Source: Pyrus communis
Lineage: Eukaryota > Streptophyta > Magnoliopsida > Rosales > Rosaceae
Direction: 5' to 3'
Assembly: GCF_963583255.1 (NCBI RefSeq)
Contig: NC_084803.1
Coordinates: 1,609,373 to 1,673,372 of the forward strand
DNA: 64,000 nt
The position numbers were made by a program, and so were the translations under genes. Numbering within the stretch: position 1 is the first letter of the stretch; each line of letters starts with the position of its first letter. The notes under the pieces were generated by a model, which was not told where the DNA came from, did no database searches, and was given only the letters and a program-made list of their open reading frames with translations. Shown one piece after another: positions 11,083 through 22,001 of this stretch.

Positions 11083-12036
11083 TGTAAGATCCCACATCGC
11101 CCGTGAGGGCGTGGTCTTTGGGCCTTATATATCCATGCCCAGAGCTTTAACTTCAGAGAGGCCTTTTGTGGGCTACGGTCCACAAGAACAAAACCGTGCG
11201 GTAGCTGGGTGGCTGCGACCTAGTCCAGGCCCAGAATGCCAAAGCGGATAATATCCGAGAGGTTGGAGGCTGGGATGTGACAATTTGGTATCAGAGCCAG
11301 ACTCACGGTCGTGGTGTGCCGACGAGGACGTCGGGCTCCCTAAGGGGGGTGGATTGTAAGATCCCACATCGCCCGTGAGGGCGTGGTCTTTGGGCCTTAT
11401 ATATCCATGCCCAGAGCTTTAACTTCAGAGAGGCCTTTTGTGGGCTACGGTCCACAAGAACAAAACCGTGCGGTAGCTGGGTGGCTGCGACCTAGTCCAG
11501 GCCCAGAATGCCAAAGCGGACAATATCCGAGAGGTTGGAGGCTGGGATGTGACAATTTTTTTATTGTAAGATCCCACATCGCCCGTGAGGGCGTGGTCCT
11601 TGGGCCTTATATATCCATGCCCAGAGCTTTAACTTCAGAGAGGCCTTTTGTGGGCTACGGTCCACAAGAACAAAACCGTGCGGTAGCTGGGTGGCTGCGA
11701 CCTAGTCCAGGCCCAGAATGCCAAAGCGGACAATATCCGAGAGGTTGGAGGCTGGGATGTGACAATTTGGTATCAGAGCCAGACTCACGGTCGTGGTGTG
11801 CCGACGAGGACGTCGGGCTCCCTAAGGGGGGTGGATTGTAAGATCCCACATCGCCCGTGAGGGCGTGGTCTTTGGGCCTTATATATCCATACCCAGAGCT
11901 TTAACTTCAGAGAGGCCTTTTGTGGGCTACGGTCCACAAGAACAAAACCGTGCGGTAGCTGGGTGGCTGCGACCTAGTCCAGGCCCAGAATGCCAAAGCG
12001 GACAATATCCGAGAGGTTGGAGGCTGGGATGTGACA
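11083..12036 (+). mobile_element. TRIM concatemer related to Cassandra but lacking the 5S core
   Basis: Four 200-bp LTRs (11083-11282, 11355-11554, 11565-11764, 11837-12036) separated by 72-bp internal domains (11283-11354 and 11765-11836) and, in the middle, a 10-bp remnant (atttttttat). TSD gcaat flanks the whole array (11078-11082 and 12037-12041), so it is one insertion. LTR ends (tgtaagatcccacatcgccc ... gggatgtgaca), primer site (tttggtatcagagcc), polypurine tract (aaggggggtgg) and internal domain match Cassandra. The 5S-like segment is missing: gaggccttttg leads within a few bases to caagaacaaaaccgtg. A tatata motif (near 11127) could serve Pol II. Confidence 0.85.
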
Positions 12037-12041
12037 GCAAT

Positions 12042-12485
12042 CTTGTCTAAGTATATCATACGCATGTTGAATTATAGGTCGTATTGCAATATCATTTTTC
12101 TTTGGATGCTTTTGCCATTCATTCCAAATCTTATCACCTATTGGTCCTTTTATTTTTGTCATATAAGTATCTAATAAATTAGTATTTCTAATTCTACCTG
12201 TTCTTTCTAAATATTTAAAGAAATTTGTAGTATACTCTACTATATATTGTAAATCACAAATTTGTAATTGTTCTAAATTTCTAATTGCTCTTATTTGTTC
12301 TTGTTCGCTTCTGTCATCTAACCTATTATGGTCTGAAAATTCTTGCTTAATCAACAAAACCATCAATAATAAAATGTGTTTTGGCTACCTAATGTTGTTC
12401 TGGATTTTGGACTTTCCATGACTGAAAATAATAAAAAACTCAAGTATGCTCAAAATAATCTAACATATTTTGTGAATTACTAAAC
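12042..12485 (-). pseudogene. Pararetrovirus capsid core fragment
   Basis: Minus-strand reading from about 12366 to 12042 gives a helical capsid-like segment (landmarks ICDLQYIVEY, LLDTYMTKIKGPIGDKIW and AYDILRQDC), similar in character to the conserved capsid region of badnavirus-like polyproteins. It is interrupted upstream by the solo LTR (12491-14731) and downstream by the TRIM array. Confidence 0.7.
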
Positions 12486-12490
12486 TCTAA

Positions 12491-14731
12491 TGACACACCC
12501 CGACCGAGATCGGAGCGTGCTGGCCGTCACACAAAGGTGACGTAGCCATGTGCACGTGCGGAAGCTAATAAAGTAGTAATATAAAAGTTCGAATAATTAA
12601 AAACTAGCATACAAGGTACTAAGCAAGTGCTAGTAAGTGAGATACAATTTCAGAGCAGGTTTATAGCAGCCCAAACAAAACGACAACAAAAGTGCGCCCG
12701 AAGGCGACCCTACAATGTGGAGTGTCTGTCAGAACGCCGGAAAGCCCTCAAGGAAAACCACCGCAACGGCTAAGCAACTAGAACCTGGAGGGGCGCAAAA
12801 CAAAAGCGTGAGTGGGCAAAAACAATGCTCTTTGAAAACCATTTAACAAAATACGTTCTAACCCCTCACCGTAAAACCTGTATACTTCCCAGAAAATAAA
12901 CATATATACGTATGTATAACATGCCAAACATGCTCAAGGGTATGCCAATCATGCTCAAGAATATGCCATGTCAAAACCTCATAGTGAATGCAAGTGCCCA
13001 GGTATAAATCATTTAAACATTATAACATCTGGCAGCCGGAGTCACCTAATGTGACCTGTACGGCTGCATCTAGAGCTCAAATCTCAACTCTATAACTGAA
13101 CCTGCCCACGAGTCGGAACCACTCAAGGTGGTCTGTACGACAGGCCTGGGTGTAACATATATATACGCTCTAGTGCTACGATCACGTGAAGACTGTGCGA
13201 CTAATCGCGGGTCACCTACGAGTCGGAACCACCTAATGTGATCTGTACGACAGGCCTATGCACCTAACTTGGATCCAAGCTGAGCGTGTGGTGCGGGAGG
13301 TGAACATCACGTGAAGGACTGTGCCCTACTCTGGGCGGGAGCACTAACACCGGGGGTGCAGGTTATGAGCTCTCTAAGCATCTCAAGCTACTGCTGAATG
13401 TAAATATGAATATCACTTACCTGGCACTTACCTGTGCGTCCACAGCACCCAATATGCATATGTATATGTATGCCACTAATAATGCATGCAATGATGCATA
13501 AACGATAATAATAAAGTGCATGGCATAATATAAATAACCCTTTTTAATCAATTTCTGGGAATATAATTGTATCTAGGTATATACGGAAAACAAAAGCCCA
13601 CTCACTGATACGTGGAAGGGTCGTAGCCCCCCTGCCTCGCATGTGCACGCTCGTCCTCGGGGTACGTGTCACCTAAATGCGAAACAACTATAAAAACGTT
13701 AACTTTAAAGCACATAACCCAATTCTCGTAATAACTTCTCATACATTGCTCAAAATGGATAAATGAATATACCAACGTGCTCTACACAACCTCAGGATCA
13801 CAACCATATTTTTAAAATAATTTTCCTCCGCCGCACGCGCCCCCACGCGCCGGCCAAGGCACGGCCACACGCGCCGGCCACGCGCAGGCACGTGTGGCAC
13901 ACACTGACGGCGTCAACTGACGCTGTTAGGAATATTCCGTCAGTTTTGACAGATTCCGTTAACGGCGTCAGGAATATTCCGTCAGACTTGACGGAATATT
14001 CCGTCATCTTCTCCGGCGAACCACCGGCGCCGTCGCCAGCGCCGGAAAACTGGAAAAAACTTCCAACCGTGTTTTCTCACTCGTTTTTCAACCATTTTTC
14101 GTGATTTTTGCACCAAAATGAAGCTTAGGACTAGTAGAACACATCTAGACAAGTTTTAAGGGCTAAAAATCGCGCAATCATACCTGTCCACACAACCCAA
14201 GAATCGGCCAACTTCGAACCAAGCTATCCCGACATCCAAACTCGTCCAACGAAGTACTTCTAAGCTCCTTGGGACCTCACTAAGACAACTATGAGCTTCA
14301 AAATCCCAAAAAAAAAAGCTAGAATAAATTTGCATGAACAGTACTCAAAACGGACATCGTCGAATCGACGTGAAAACGATGAAGTTCTTACCTGAAAATG
14401 GTATATTCGTGCTCCCCTCGACCTCACGATCACAACTGCACCCTTGGTTTCCTCGATCTGTTACGGTTTGAGGGGTATGTGTGTTGGTCCGTACGTTTTA
14501 GGAAGAAGAAGAAGAATAGAGGGCTCGGGGAGAGAGAGAAGACAGAAGGAGAGAGAGACGAGAGACAGAGACAGAGAGATAGTGGAGAGAGACAGTGAAT
14601 GTGCAGGTGTGTGTGTGGCCCAACACATGCCACCACACACAAAACAACCCCACAACGTGACGAAAAACACACTAGGGGCAAAATTGTAATTTCACACGTA
14701 CGTTTTAATAATCCCGGGACGGAATGTCACA
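12491..14731 (-). mobile_element. Solo LTR of a Tekay/Del-like chromovirus
   Basis: A 2,241-bp LTR with ends tgacacaccccgacc ... cggaatgtcaca on the plus strand (TG...CA on either strand) and perfect TSD tctaa at 12486-12490 and 14732-14736. The only long ORFs are spurious. The terminal TGTGACA...GGGGTGTGTCA style and kilobase length fit Tekay/Del chromovirus LTRs. Orientation is taken from the end that resembles the 3' end of such LTRs. Repeats of a gtcggaaccac...gtacgacaggcc motif lie around 13020-13260, and ggaatattccgtcag repeats at 13927-14004. It arose by LTR-LTR recombination after insertion into the viral capsid region. Confidence 0.8.
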
Positions 14732-14736
14732 TCTAA

Positions 14737-15247
14737 CATTAATGCTACATGTAAGCAACATTTTTCCCATATTTCAATTGTTCTCTCCCAATCTTGAATA
14801 TACATTATCTAAGTTTAATATATTTCCTGCTATATTAATTTGTTCCAACCCTCTCAAATATGGAATCCTATTTTTAATAGGTGGTTTCATCATATTTTCA
14901 TCCATGTAATCTACTCTAGCTTGTTTTTTTATATTGTTCATTTGTTGGTCTAAAAACTTATTGATCAGTTCTCCCTGTATGTTTTGGATTTTCTACTCTT
15001 GATGTACTACTTTCTTCTGCTGGATTACATTCTACTTTGCATTCTTCTCTCAACTCTAATAAATTATTATATTTTTTTATCCTAAAATATGTTCTACTCC
15101 TATTTTTAAAATTAAAATTTTCATCTCTTCACCTGAAATTCTATGTAGCCCTAAATCATATGTCTTATATTTTTCTAAGTACTCTTCTTCATTTAAATGA
15201 TCAATATCTTCTATAAGTTTATCTACAATATGATTGAAATTTTGCTA
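14737..15247 (-). pseudogene. Pararetrovirus capsid N-terminal fragment, interrupted
   Basis: Minus-strand reading traces include NRIPYLRGLEQINIAGN and an acidic leader (IDHLNEEEYLEKYKTYDLG) with stops between. Next to the solo LTR the segment continues into the capsid core at 12485. The viral part seems to end near 15247, where a SINE-like repeat begins. Confidence 0.55.
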
Positions 15248-15626
15248 TCTACACTAAGGGGGGAAGGGGTGGGCTTAGCCTCACAATAGGTTAGTAATAA
15301 TATGATTTAATCAATTGTTTATTAAATATTTTTTTCTCTATTCTTAATGTAAATTTTATAGAGACAGATTTTATTATGTGAATTCAGCTGTTTTAATTGA
15401 TTTATGAGAGGTTTCTTCTAACATGATCTAAAATTATTCATTTACTTCAAATATTTGACTTTCCTTTTGTCAATTTACACATATAAATATATTTAAAACG
15501 TATAAGTCGAGCGTAGCTCGTCGTGATTCAAAAAATACATTCTGCACGCGTGTGAGCGCTTGCATGAAGGCTAGTAATCTATAAAACCCACATCATAAAA
15601 ATTCAACTTCATCTCTTGCCAAACCC

Positions 15627-16250
15627 ACACCACCCAAAACAAACACAAATGGAAGATTTTGAGAGAAAAAATGGATTGAAAAAGGACAAAAAAATAATTG
15701 ATAGAGAACTCAAAAATAAGCTTAGGCACGGACTTAATCACCACAAAGGGACTAAAAGAATTAGTATGTCATCAATGTGTGATTAAAAAAAATCACTTGG
15801 TGGCTTAACCACAACAGTTTACCTTTTTGGAGACCAAAAAGACTTACAAAGGCACTTTAACCTCTTTTTTACCAATATTGTGTGATGTACACGTATTAGG
15901 AATCTAACCCAAAACGTACCACAAATAAAATATGAGTCTGAAATACGTTTTCAATCAATGAGTCATCCCGTAGCAGTTATAGAACGACCATTATTCAATG
16001 TATAAAAATCACAAGTGCTACATCAATTCCAGGGTAGAGTTTTTTTTGTAAGGTTATTTTCGTGGGAGCAATGATATTAAAATTATGCACAGATTACACA
16101 GAAGAAAATCCTATCTTACTTGCAAGTTGCATCGAACAGATAAGTGTCCAAACCAACCATGTCATAAATAATCAAGTTCTTCAGAATAACCAAATTCGTG
16201 GAGAAAAATGCGGGACTGTGCAATTTAACTATTTGATCGTTCTTTAGTAA
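15627..16250. repeat. Long dispersed repeat, copy B
   Basis: Direct copy of 1-660 with substitutions and small indels, recognisable from caaacccacaccac through gattgaaaaaggacaaaa to caacc...aataatcaagttc. Copies A and B bracket the P450 and the pararetrovirus. Confidence 0.7.
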
Positions 16251-16579
16251 ATTGTATATAGACAAGAAAATATTACGGGATGTGTTTAAATAATAAATCT
16301 AAAGCCACGTGGAACGAATCAGCTTGATGCTCCTTAATTCAACATCTGACTAATGAGTTTATAATATTAAAAATAGCAAATTATAATATCAGACAACGTG
16401 GCTTGCAGTGTATCAAGCTAATGACGGTGTGTGTGAGTGTAACGCACAAGACATTATTTTACGAATTCTGATCCTCTGCATGTTTTTCCCTACCACACTA
16501 TTTCGTTGAGGAGAAATGATAAGGGGCTCTCTCGTTGGAGCCACCAACTCTGCTTTAATTTACAATTTGTACGAAATTT

Positions 16580-16925
16580 GAGTTTGAAGTTCGTTTTTTA
16601 ATTAGTGGGTCATCCCCCAGCAGTTATAGGATAACCATTATTCAATGTATTAAAATTACAACCTATAAACCAATTCCAGGTTTAGAATGTCTTTTGTAAG
16701 GTCATTTTCGTGGGGGTAATGATATTAAATTATGCACACATCACACGGAAGACAATGTCATCTTACTTGCAAGTTGCAACGAACAGATAAGGAAGGGTTG
16801 AATGTCTCATTTTTCTGTCTTCCGAAAGGTATTTATCTTTTGACTTTATAAAGATAGATAAATAGAATATAGATAACAATATTTTTAAACCACATTATTA
16901 CTAATTTATTGTGAAGTTAAACTCA
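16580..16925. repeat. Long dispersed repeat, partial copy C
   Basis: Matches the middle to end of copies A and B (around ccaattccag, ggtcattttcgtggggg and caacgaacagataagg), then continues into a segment shared with 1215-1320 (agatagataaatagaatatag, near 16850). It therefore spans DNA that in the first copy is split by the fold-back elements. Confidence 0.65.
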
Positions 16926-17264
16926 TTTTCTTTATTTTAGATCATCTTCAATCCTTGGAGATAAAGTTTAAAAATTTAAGCCAGAAAATTTTAAGCCATA
17001 ACATAGAAACTATTTTTTTTCTCCAACCTTTATGACTTAAAATTTTAGCCGAAAATTATTAAATAATGATTTTAGCCTAATATTTTTTTCGGTAAATTTT
17101 TTAAAATAAAATATATATAGATTATCCTAATTTATGTTTTAAATATTTTTAATCTAAAAATATTTAAACTCCGATAAGTAATAGAAAAGAATCATACAAA
17201 TATATAGGTATTTATAAAGTTTTAAGTTAAATTTGATTTAAATAATTTTAAACGTTAGATTTAA

Positions 17265-17778
17265 TGTCACATCTCTGCCCGGGCCCCCACCATATCTCGG
17301 GCCCGACTCCACCGTAGCACGATATTGTCCGCTTTGAGCCCCTACTACACCCTCACGGTTTTGTTTCTGGGAACTCACACTAGAACTTCCCACTGGGTTA
17401 CCCATCCTGGGATTGCTCTAGCGCGAACTCGCTTCACTTCGGAGTTCTTACGGAACCTGAAACCAATGAACTCCCAAAAGGCCTCGTGCTAAGTAGAGAT
17501 GAGAATATACATATAAGGCTTACAAGATCCACTCCCCTGAGTGATGTGGAATGTTACAATCCACCCCCTTTACGGGCCTGACGTCCTTGTCAGCACACTT
17601 CTGGTCAGGGATTGGCTCTGATACCATATTGTCACATCCCGGCCCGAGCCCCCACCACATCCCATGCCCGACTCCACCGTAGCACGATATTGTCTGCTTT
17701 GGGCCCCTACCACAGGCTCACGGTTTTGTTTTTAGGAACTCACTCGAGAACTTCTCAGTTGGTCACTCGAGAACTTCC
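17265..17778 (-). mobile_element. Cassandra TRIM, minus orientation, 5' LTR truncated
   Basis: A complete 294-bp 3' LTR at 17265-17558, a 71-bp internal domain at 17559-17629 with the primer site in inverse (ggctctgataccatat), and a 5' LTR starting at 17630 that stops near 17778 after about half its length. The 5S box A is degraded (aagtgaagcg instead of aagttaagcg), so this copy is older than those inside the pararetrovirus. A short duplicated phrase (cactcgagaacttc) marks the broken end. Confidence 0.85.
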
Positions 17779-19678
17779 ATTAGCCCAGCCCTTTTTTTTT
17801 CCTTTTTTGTTCGTTCTTTTCCATTGCCCAGCCCACTTTAAGGTTTAGGGCTTAGTTTTTTTTTTATGGTCCCAGCCCACTTTTTGTTTTTATGCCTAGT
17901 AGCTCTTTTTTTTTTTTTTTTTTTTCTCTCTTTTTTTTTTCCTACCTCATTTCTCATATATTTGTCACTATTTCATACTATTTTACCTTATTTTATTTCA
18001 ATTCTTCACATTCCATACTATAACATTTTTACTCTCAGTTGGAGACCCTTTTTTGTGACAAGGCTAAAACGAGCCATTTGGCCCTCGGTTGGAGATGGTA
18101 AGGACTATAATCCTGCATTGTTTATTAAAATATTAATTTTTTAGAGAGCCAGATACTAAAACGAGCTTTCTTACCAAACTTCGGTTAGAGATGATTTAAC
18201 ATATTGAGCTAAACATGAATACAAAGATATATGGTAGTTCACTCATAAACGGAACTACACCGTCCGTAGAACACCGTGGTCTGCCAGGCACTCTGGTCGA
18301 CGGTCGTCTAGCGGACCACATCCCTGTGGAGAAAACCAGGTCGGCCTGGAGTGCTCAGTTGTCTTCTCGGCTCGGCCCTGTGCGTTCTCTGTATGTCCAG
18401 CAGGTTTCTTTTCTTCTTCGCCCGGCGTCCGGACAATCATCCCTCCGGGGTCTCATAAGTCACAAGAGTGGCAGAGAGCTTTTTAAAGGAACGAGGGGCC
18501 CAAGTCCTTCACTATTCCATATGGCCTTTACCTCCGTCATCTTTCATTTTGCAGCGGCATACCATTCTTATATAATAATCCTTCAAATATCAACACTCAT
18601 TTGTCTGCCATTCCCGAGAAAAGGTGTACCTTTTCCCATTTTCCTTCGTAGAGTAAGATTTTCTTCTCTTTAATTATCATCCATTTTCATCTCTTTCTTT
18701 ATTTTTCTTTTTATCTTATTTTTTATATAAAAAATTCAAAATAAAATATTAATTGTAACTGTTTAAATAATAAAAAGTAGAAGGGAAAAAATCTTACTCA
18801 TTTTCCTTCCTCTCAAATCTCTATAAGACGGCAACCAAGGCCCACCAAACTCTTCTTACACTTTATCGGTGATACGCCCTTTTTTCAGCCGCATGGCCTC
18901 GCCTCCTCGCCTTCCCCAAAACCCGACGGTTGTACTTGTTTTATTACGAGATTAATTAATAGTCTTGCTCTGTAAGATAAAAATAACCTAAAGTCTTGTT
19001 AGTAGGTTTACTGGTTGTCTTATATACAACAACTAAATAAAATATGAAGATGAAAGGAACATTATATTTCTTAACTGGACTAATACACCAAAGCGTGAAA
19101 TTGTTAAGTAAAATTTTATTTAAATCCATGTAATATTTTTCTACATTCAAATTACTCTTTGCATCATTTTGATTTTTAAATAAATTATCAGTATCTCTTA
19201 AAACTTAAATTTACTATATAAAATATCTTCACAAATCTAATTCAATATGTGGATTTATCTTTACACACATTTAATTTTTAACTCTATTAATGACAATAAT
19301 CGAACTGGAGGGTGTGTGGACATAGGACATCTAGGGCTGGGCATAAAAACCACAAAACCGCATCGAACCGTATGAAAAAAAAAAAAAAAAAAAACCATGT
19401 TGATTGGAAAAGTCAACTTTAAGTTAAAAACCAGTTTCGAATAAACAAGAACCGACCGGAACCAAACTGTTTTATTAATAATAAATAAATAAATTATATA
19501 TCCACATATGGTATAATAGGTTGAAAAATTAGTTTCATCAAATTGCAAATCAGTGGATTCCATCCCGATTAAGGCTCACTCACCTCAGCCTCACCTCACT
19601 CACGGCCTCTCATGATCTATCTTCCTTGTCGACGCTCTCTGTTGATTTCTTCGTTAATGGAGAAACGTCCTCACCTTT

Positions 19679-19719
<41 letters not shown>

Positions 19720-20119
19720 AATTAAGGCAAATTCTTGTAGGAAAAAAACCCATTCATCCATTTCATCAGCCGCTGCTTTTGCAATCACACCAAAAACACT
19801 TCTCCACGGAAGCTGCTTTCTGCTGATTTCAGCTCTCCGTTACTGTTTCTTCAGAGGTAAAGATTTTCTCTCTCTCTCTCTCTCTCTCTCTAAAATCCAC
19901 TGTATTTCTTTGGCTCTTTTTTCTTGGTGAGAATTGGAGTTTTCGAGTTGGGTTGATTTCTATCACTTCATGGTTGGATTGTTTCAGTTTATTTATTGTC
20001 TTGGCAAAAATTTATGTCTTTAGAGTTATAAATTAAATTTTAAAGTAAGTTTAATTAGTTGATTAATGGCCTTCTTTCTTTAAATATCAACTTCTGTTTT
20101 CTGAAAATCCCAGCCATAC
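17779..20119. other. Spacer and upstream region of the UGT gene
   Basis: T-rich and AT-rich DNA. A GC-richer stretch at 18240-18520 contains a 152-aa ORF without recognisable domains, which I do not call a gene. Poly-A lies at 19375-19395. From about 19600 the sequence looks like promoter/5' UTR with AG and CT microsatellites. A possible 5' UTR intron runs from a donor at 19857 (cagag|gtaaag) to an acceptor near 20112 (cccag). Confidence 0.55.
19681..19718. repeat. (AG)n microsatellite upstream of UGT
   Basis: Nineteen uninterrupted AG units in the presumed 5' UTR or promoter of the glucosyltransferase gene. A CT tract (19867-19891) follows 150 bp later. Confidence 0.95.
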
Positions 20120-21063
20120 ATGGAGTCCAGCCAGAAGAAGCCGCATGTGACAGTCCTAGCGAGCCCAGGGATTGGCCACGTTACCCCACTCCTCGAGCTA
20201 GCCAAACGACTCGTCGTTGACCACGGCTTCCATGTCACCTTCCTTTCCATCACCACCGACGCACCACCCGCACAGCTCCAGCTCCTCAGCAACCCCTCTC
20301 TCCCTTCCGACCTCCATGTCGTCAGCCTCCCCCGCGTCGACGTGTCCCAACAACCCATCGGTATCTCAGTTCGCATCTTTCTCGTCGTCCAAGAAGCCCT
20401 AAAGTCGCTGCCATTTGTCCTGAAAAACTTACAACCTCCGATCAAATCTCTCGTTGTCGATCCTTTATGCATCGAAGCACTCGAAATCGCCGCTGACCTC
20501 TCCATCCCCACTTACGTTTTCATGACGTCTTCCGCTTCGCTTCTGGCGTTCACCATGTACTTCCCCACCATCAACGCCGAGGTCAACGGCGATTATTCCA
20601 AAATCGCCGAGGAGGTTATTGTTCCCGGCTGCAAGCCCCTATTGCTTCACGATCTTGTCCCCGGAGTTTTGTCGCCAGAAGTATTACCTATGTGCAACAG
20701 ATTTCCGACCGTGAAGGGCATTTTAGTAAATACGTGGGAAGAACTCGAGCCGGTGACACTTCTTAGCCTTAGAGAAAACCTTTTCTTTCTTGGTCTGCCA
20801 GCGCCGCCGGTTTATCCCATTGGACCGTTGACCAAAGAGGACAAACCGGTAACATCAACATTGGAATCTTCGAAGTTGCTGACGTGGCTGGACGAGCAGC
20901 CAATCGGTTCGGTTGTTTACGTCTCATTCGGTAGCGGAGGGACTTTGTCGAGGGAACAGATGAGTGAGTTGGCGTGGGGATTGGAGCTGAGCCAAAAGCG
21001 GTTTGTTTGGGTGGCGCGGCCTCCAAACGACTCGAGCGCGTCGGGGAGTTTTTTTAAGGCGGG
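20120..21063 (+). pseudogene. UGT72-like glucosyltransferase, 5' part, broken by retrotransposon
   Basis: N-terminal two thirds of a family 1 UDP-glycosyltransferase. These soluble enzymes move glucose from UDP-glucose to small phenolic acceptors. The opening PHVTVLASPGIGHVTPLLEL has the N-terminal catalytic His region, followed by the acceptor-binding domain, the GILVNTWEELEP and PVYPIGPL blocks and the linker WLDEQPIGSVVYVSFGSGG. The reading reaches FFKAG, then enters the LTR at 21064 and stops after eight more codons. The 323-aa product lacks the UDP-sugar-binding PSPG box and should be inactive. The 3' part resumes at 28109. UGT72 (monolignol/hydroquinone glucosyltransferases) is the best family match by eye. 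Confidence 0.9.
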
Positions 21064-22001
21064 TGTAGACATCAAAATTTCGGTGAAATGAATGTTGACC
21101 AATAATTAAAATTTCAACACTCACGTGTCACATAAATTTTACATGTAGCGTGTGACTCAACGAAAAATCGAAATAAATTGGAAAAGTCATCAAATAGGAC
21201 ACGTGTCAATACCTGGCAGAAATGATTTATTTCATCTGATTATTTAAATCCAAAAATCAAGTTTTGGAATTCTATAAATAGGAAGCCAAGGCATTCATTT
21301 GAGAGAGGAAGAAAGAAAGGAAGAAGAGAAAGAAAGAAGGGAATTTACATCACACCAAAACCTTGAAGCCTCGAAACTCTAAAGCTCTCAAGCAAATCCC
21401 GAAGGATCAAGAAAACACTCTTCGTTCTTCGTCAAATCCTCCTTCAAAGGTCAAGCCCCAACGGCCCTTGAAGAACTTCCACCGACTCAAGATCAAGCCC
21501 CGACGGCCCCTTGAAGAAAGTGTTCATCATCCGTTCATCCTAAGATCAAGCCCCAACGGCCCTTTGGATCAACAACCTCAACAAATCCACACATCCAATC
21601 GTTCTTCAAGATTAAGCCCAAAAGCCCTTGAAGATCCGCTCATCCATCAACCTTCAAGATCAAGCCCAAAAGCCCTTGAAGAAATCCATACATCCAGTCT
21701 TCAAGATCAAGCCCAAAAGCCCTCGAAGATCCGTTCATCAACTGTTCATCCCTAGATCAAGCCCCGACGGCCCTTTGGATCAACAGCTCATCCACAAACC
21801 TACACCCTACGAAGATAGAATCAGAGGATCAAATTACAAAGAGATTGTAACCCCAAAATCAATACAAACAAAAAATATATTTTGTACACGTATTCTTGTC
21901 TCTTGTTTCAGGAATTTTTCGTGTTTACAAACTTGGCACGCCCAGTGGGACTATCTCTACCTCTCATCTCTGTCTCCGTTCAAGATATTCAAGCACAGTC
22001 C

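Larger units (their letters stand above)
4810..15247 (-). mobile_element. Endogenous pararetrovirus remnant (Caulimoviridae-like), nested
   Basis: Read on the minus strand from 15247 down to 4810, the pieces give a badnavirus/florendovirus-like order: capsid core, CCHC-type zinc finger, a second Cys-rich block, aspartic protease, reverse transcriptase with YVDD, RNase H, then a further ORF region. Without the four nested insertions about 5.3 kb of viral sequence remains. No LTRs flank it, and the RT/RNase H blocks (for example FLGLLNYARNFIP and ADILSRL) are pararetroviral rather than gypsy-type. Stops, frameshifts and lost catalytic residues show it is dead. The ends are approximate. Membership of florendoviruses (which carry a second ORF) is an inference; a movement-protein domain was not recognised. 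Confidence 0.85.
15248..17264. other. Gene-free repeat region
   Basis: No credible gene. It holds an inverted SINE-like tail (15252-15310), copy B (15627-16250) and copy C (16580-16925) of the long repeat seen at 1-660, and AT-rich spacer up to the truncated Cassandra at 17265. The 61-aa ORF at 16062 lies within copy B and has no recognisable features. Confidence 0.65.

Noticed and set aside
14398..14689. Overlapping ORFs in the region near 14.4-14.7 kb
   Set aside because: They arise from GA-rich, low-complexity sequence at one end of the solo LTR.
4810..15247. Reading the RT region as a Ty3/gypsy element
   Set aside because: No LTRs of its own, a capsid/zinc finger order and RT/RNase H motifs of the caulimovirid type, and RNase H at the end with no integrase.
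18215..18673. A 152-aa plus-strand ORF
   Set aside because: No recognisable domain, no intron signals or homologous look, and overlapping antisense ORFs. It lies in a GC-richer patch that may be old repeat DNA.
21363..21755. A 130-aa ORF present twice (also 27542-27934) with the same protein
   Set aside because: It is inside the two LTRs of the gag-only element and is made of the repeated LTR motif; identity reflects LTR identity.
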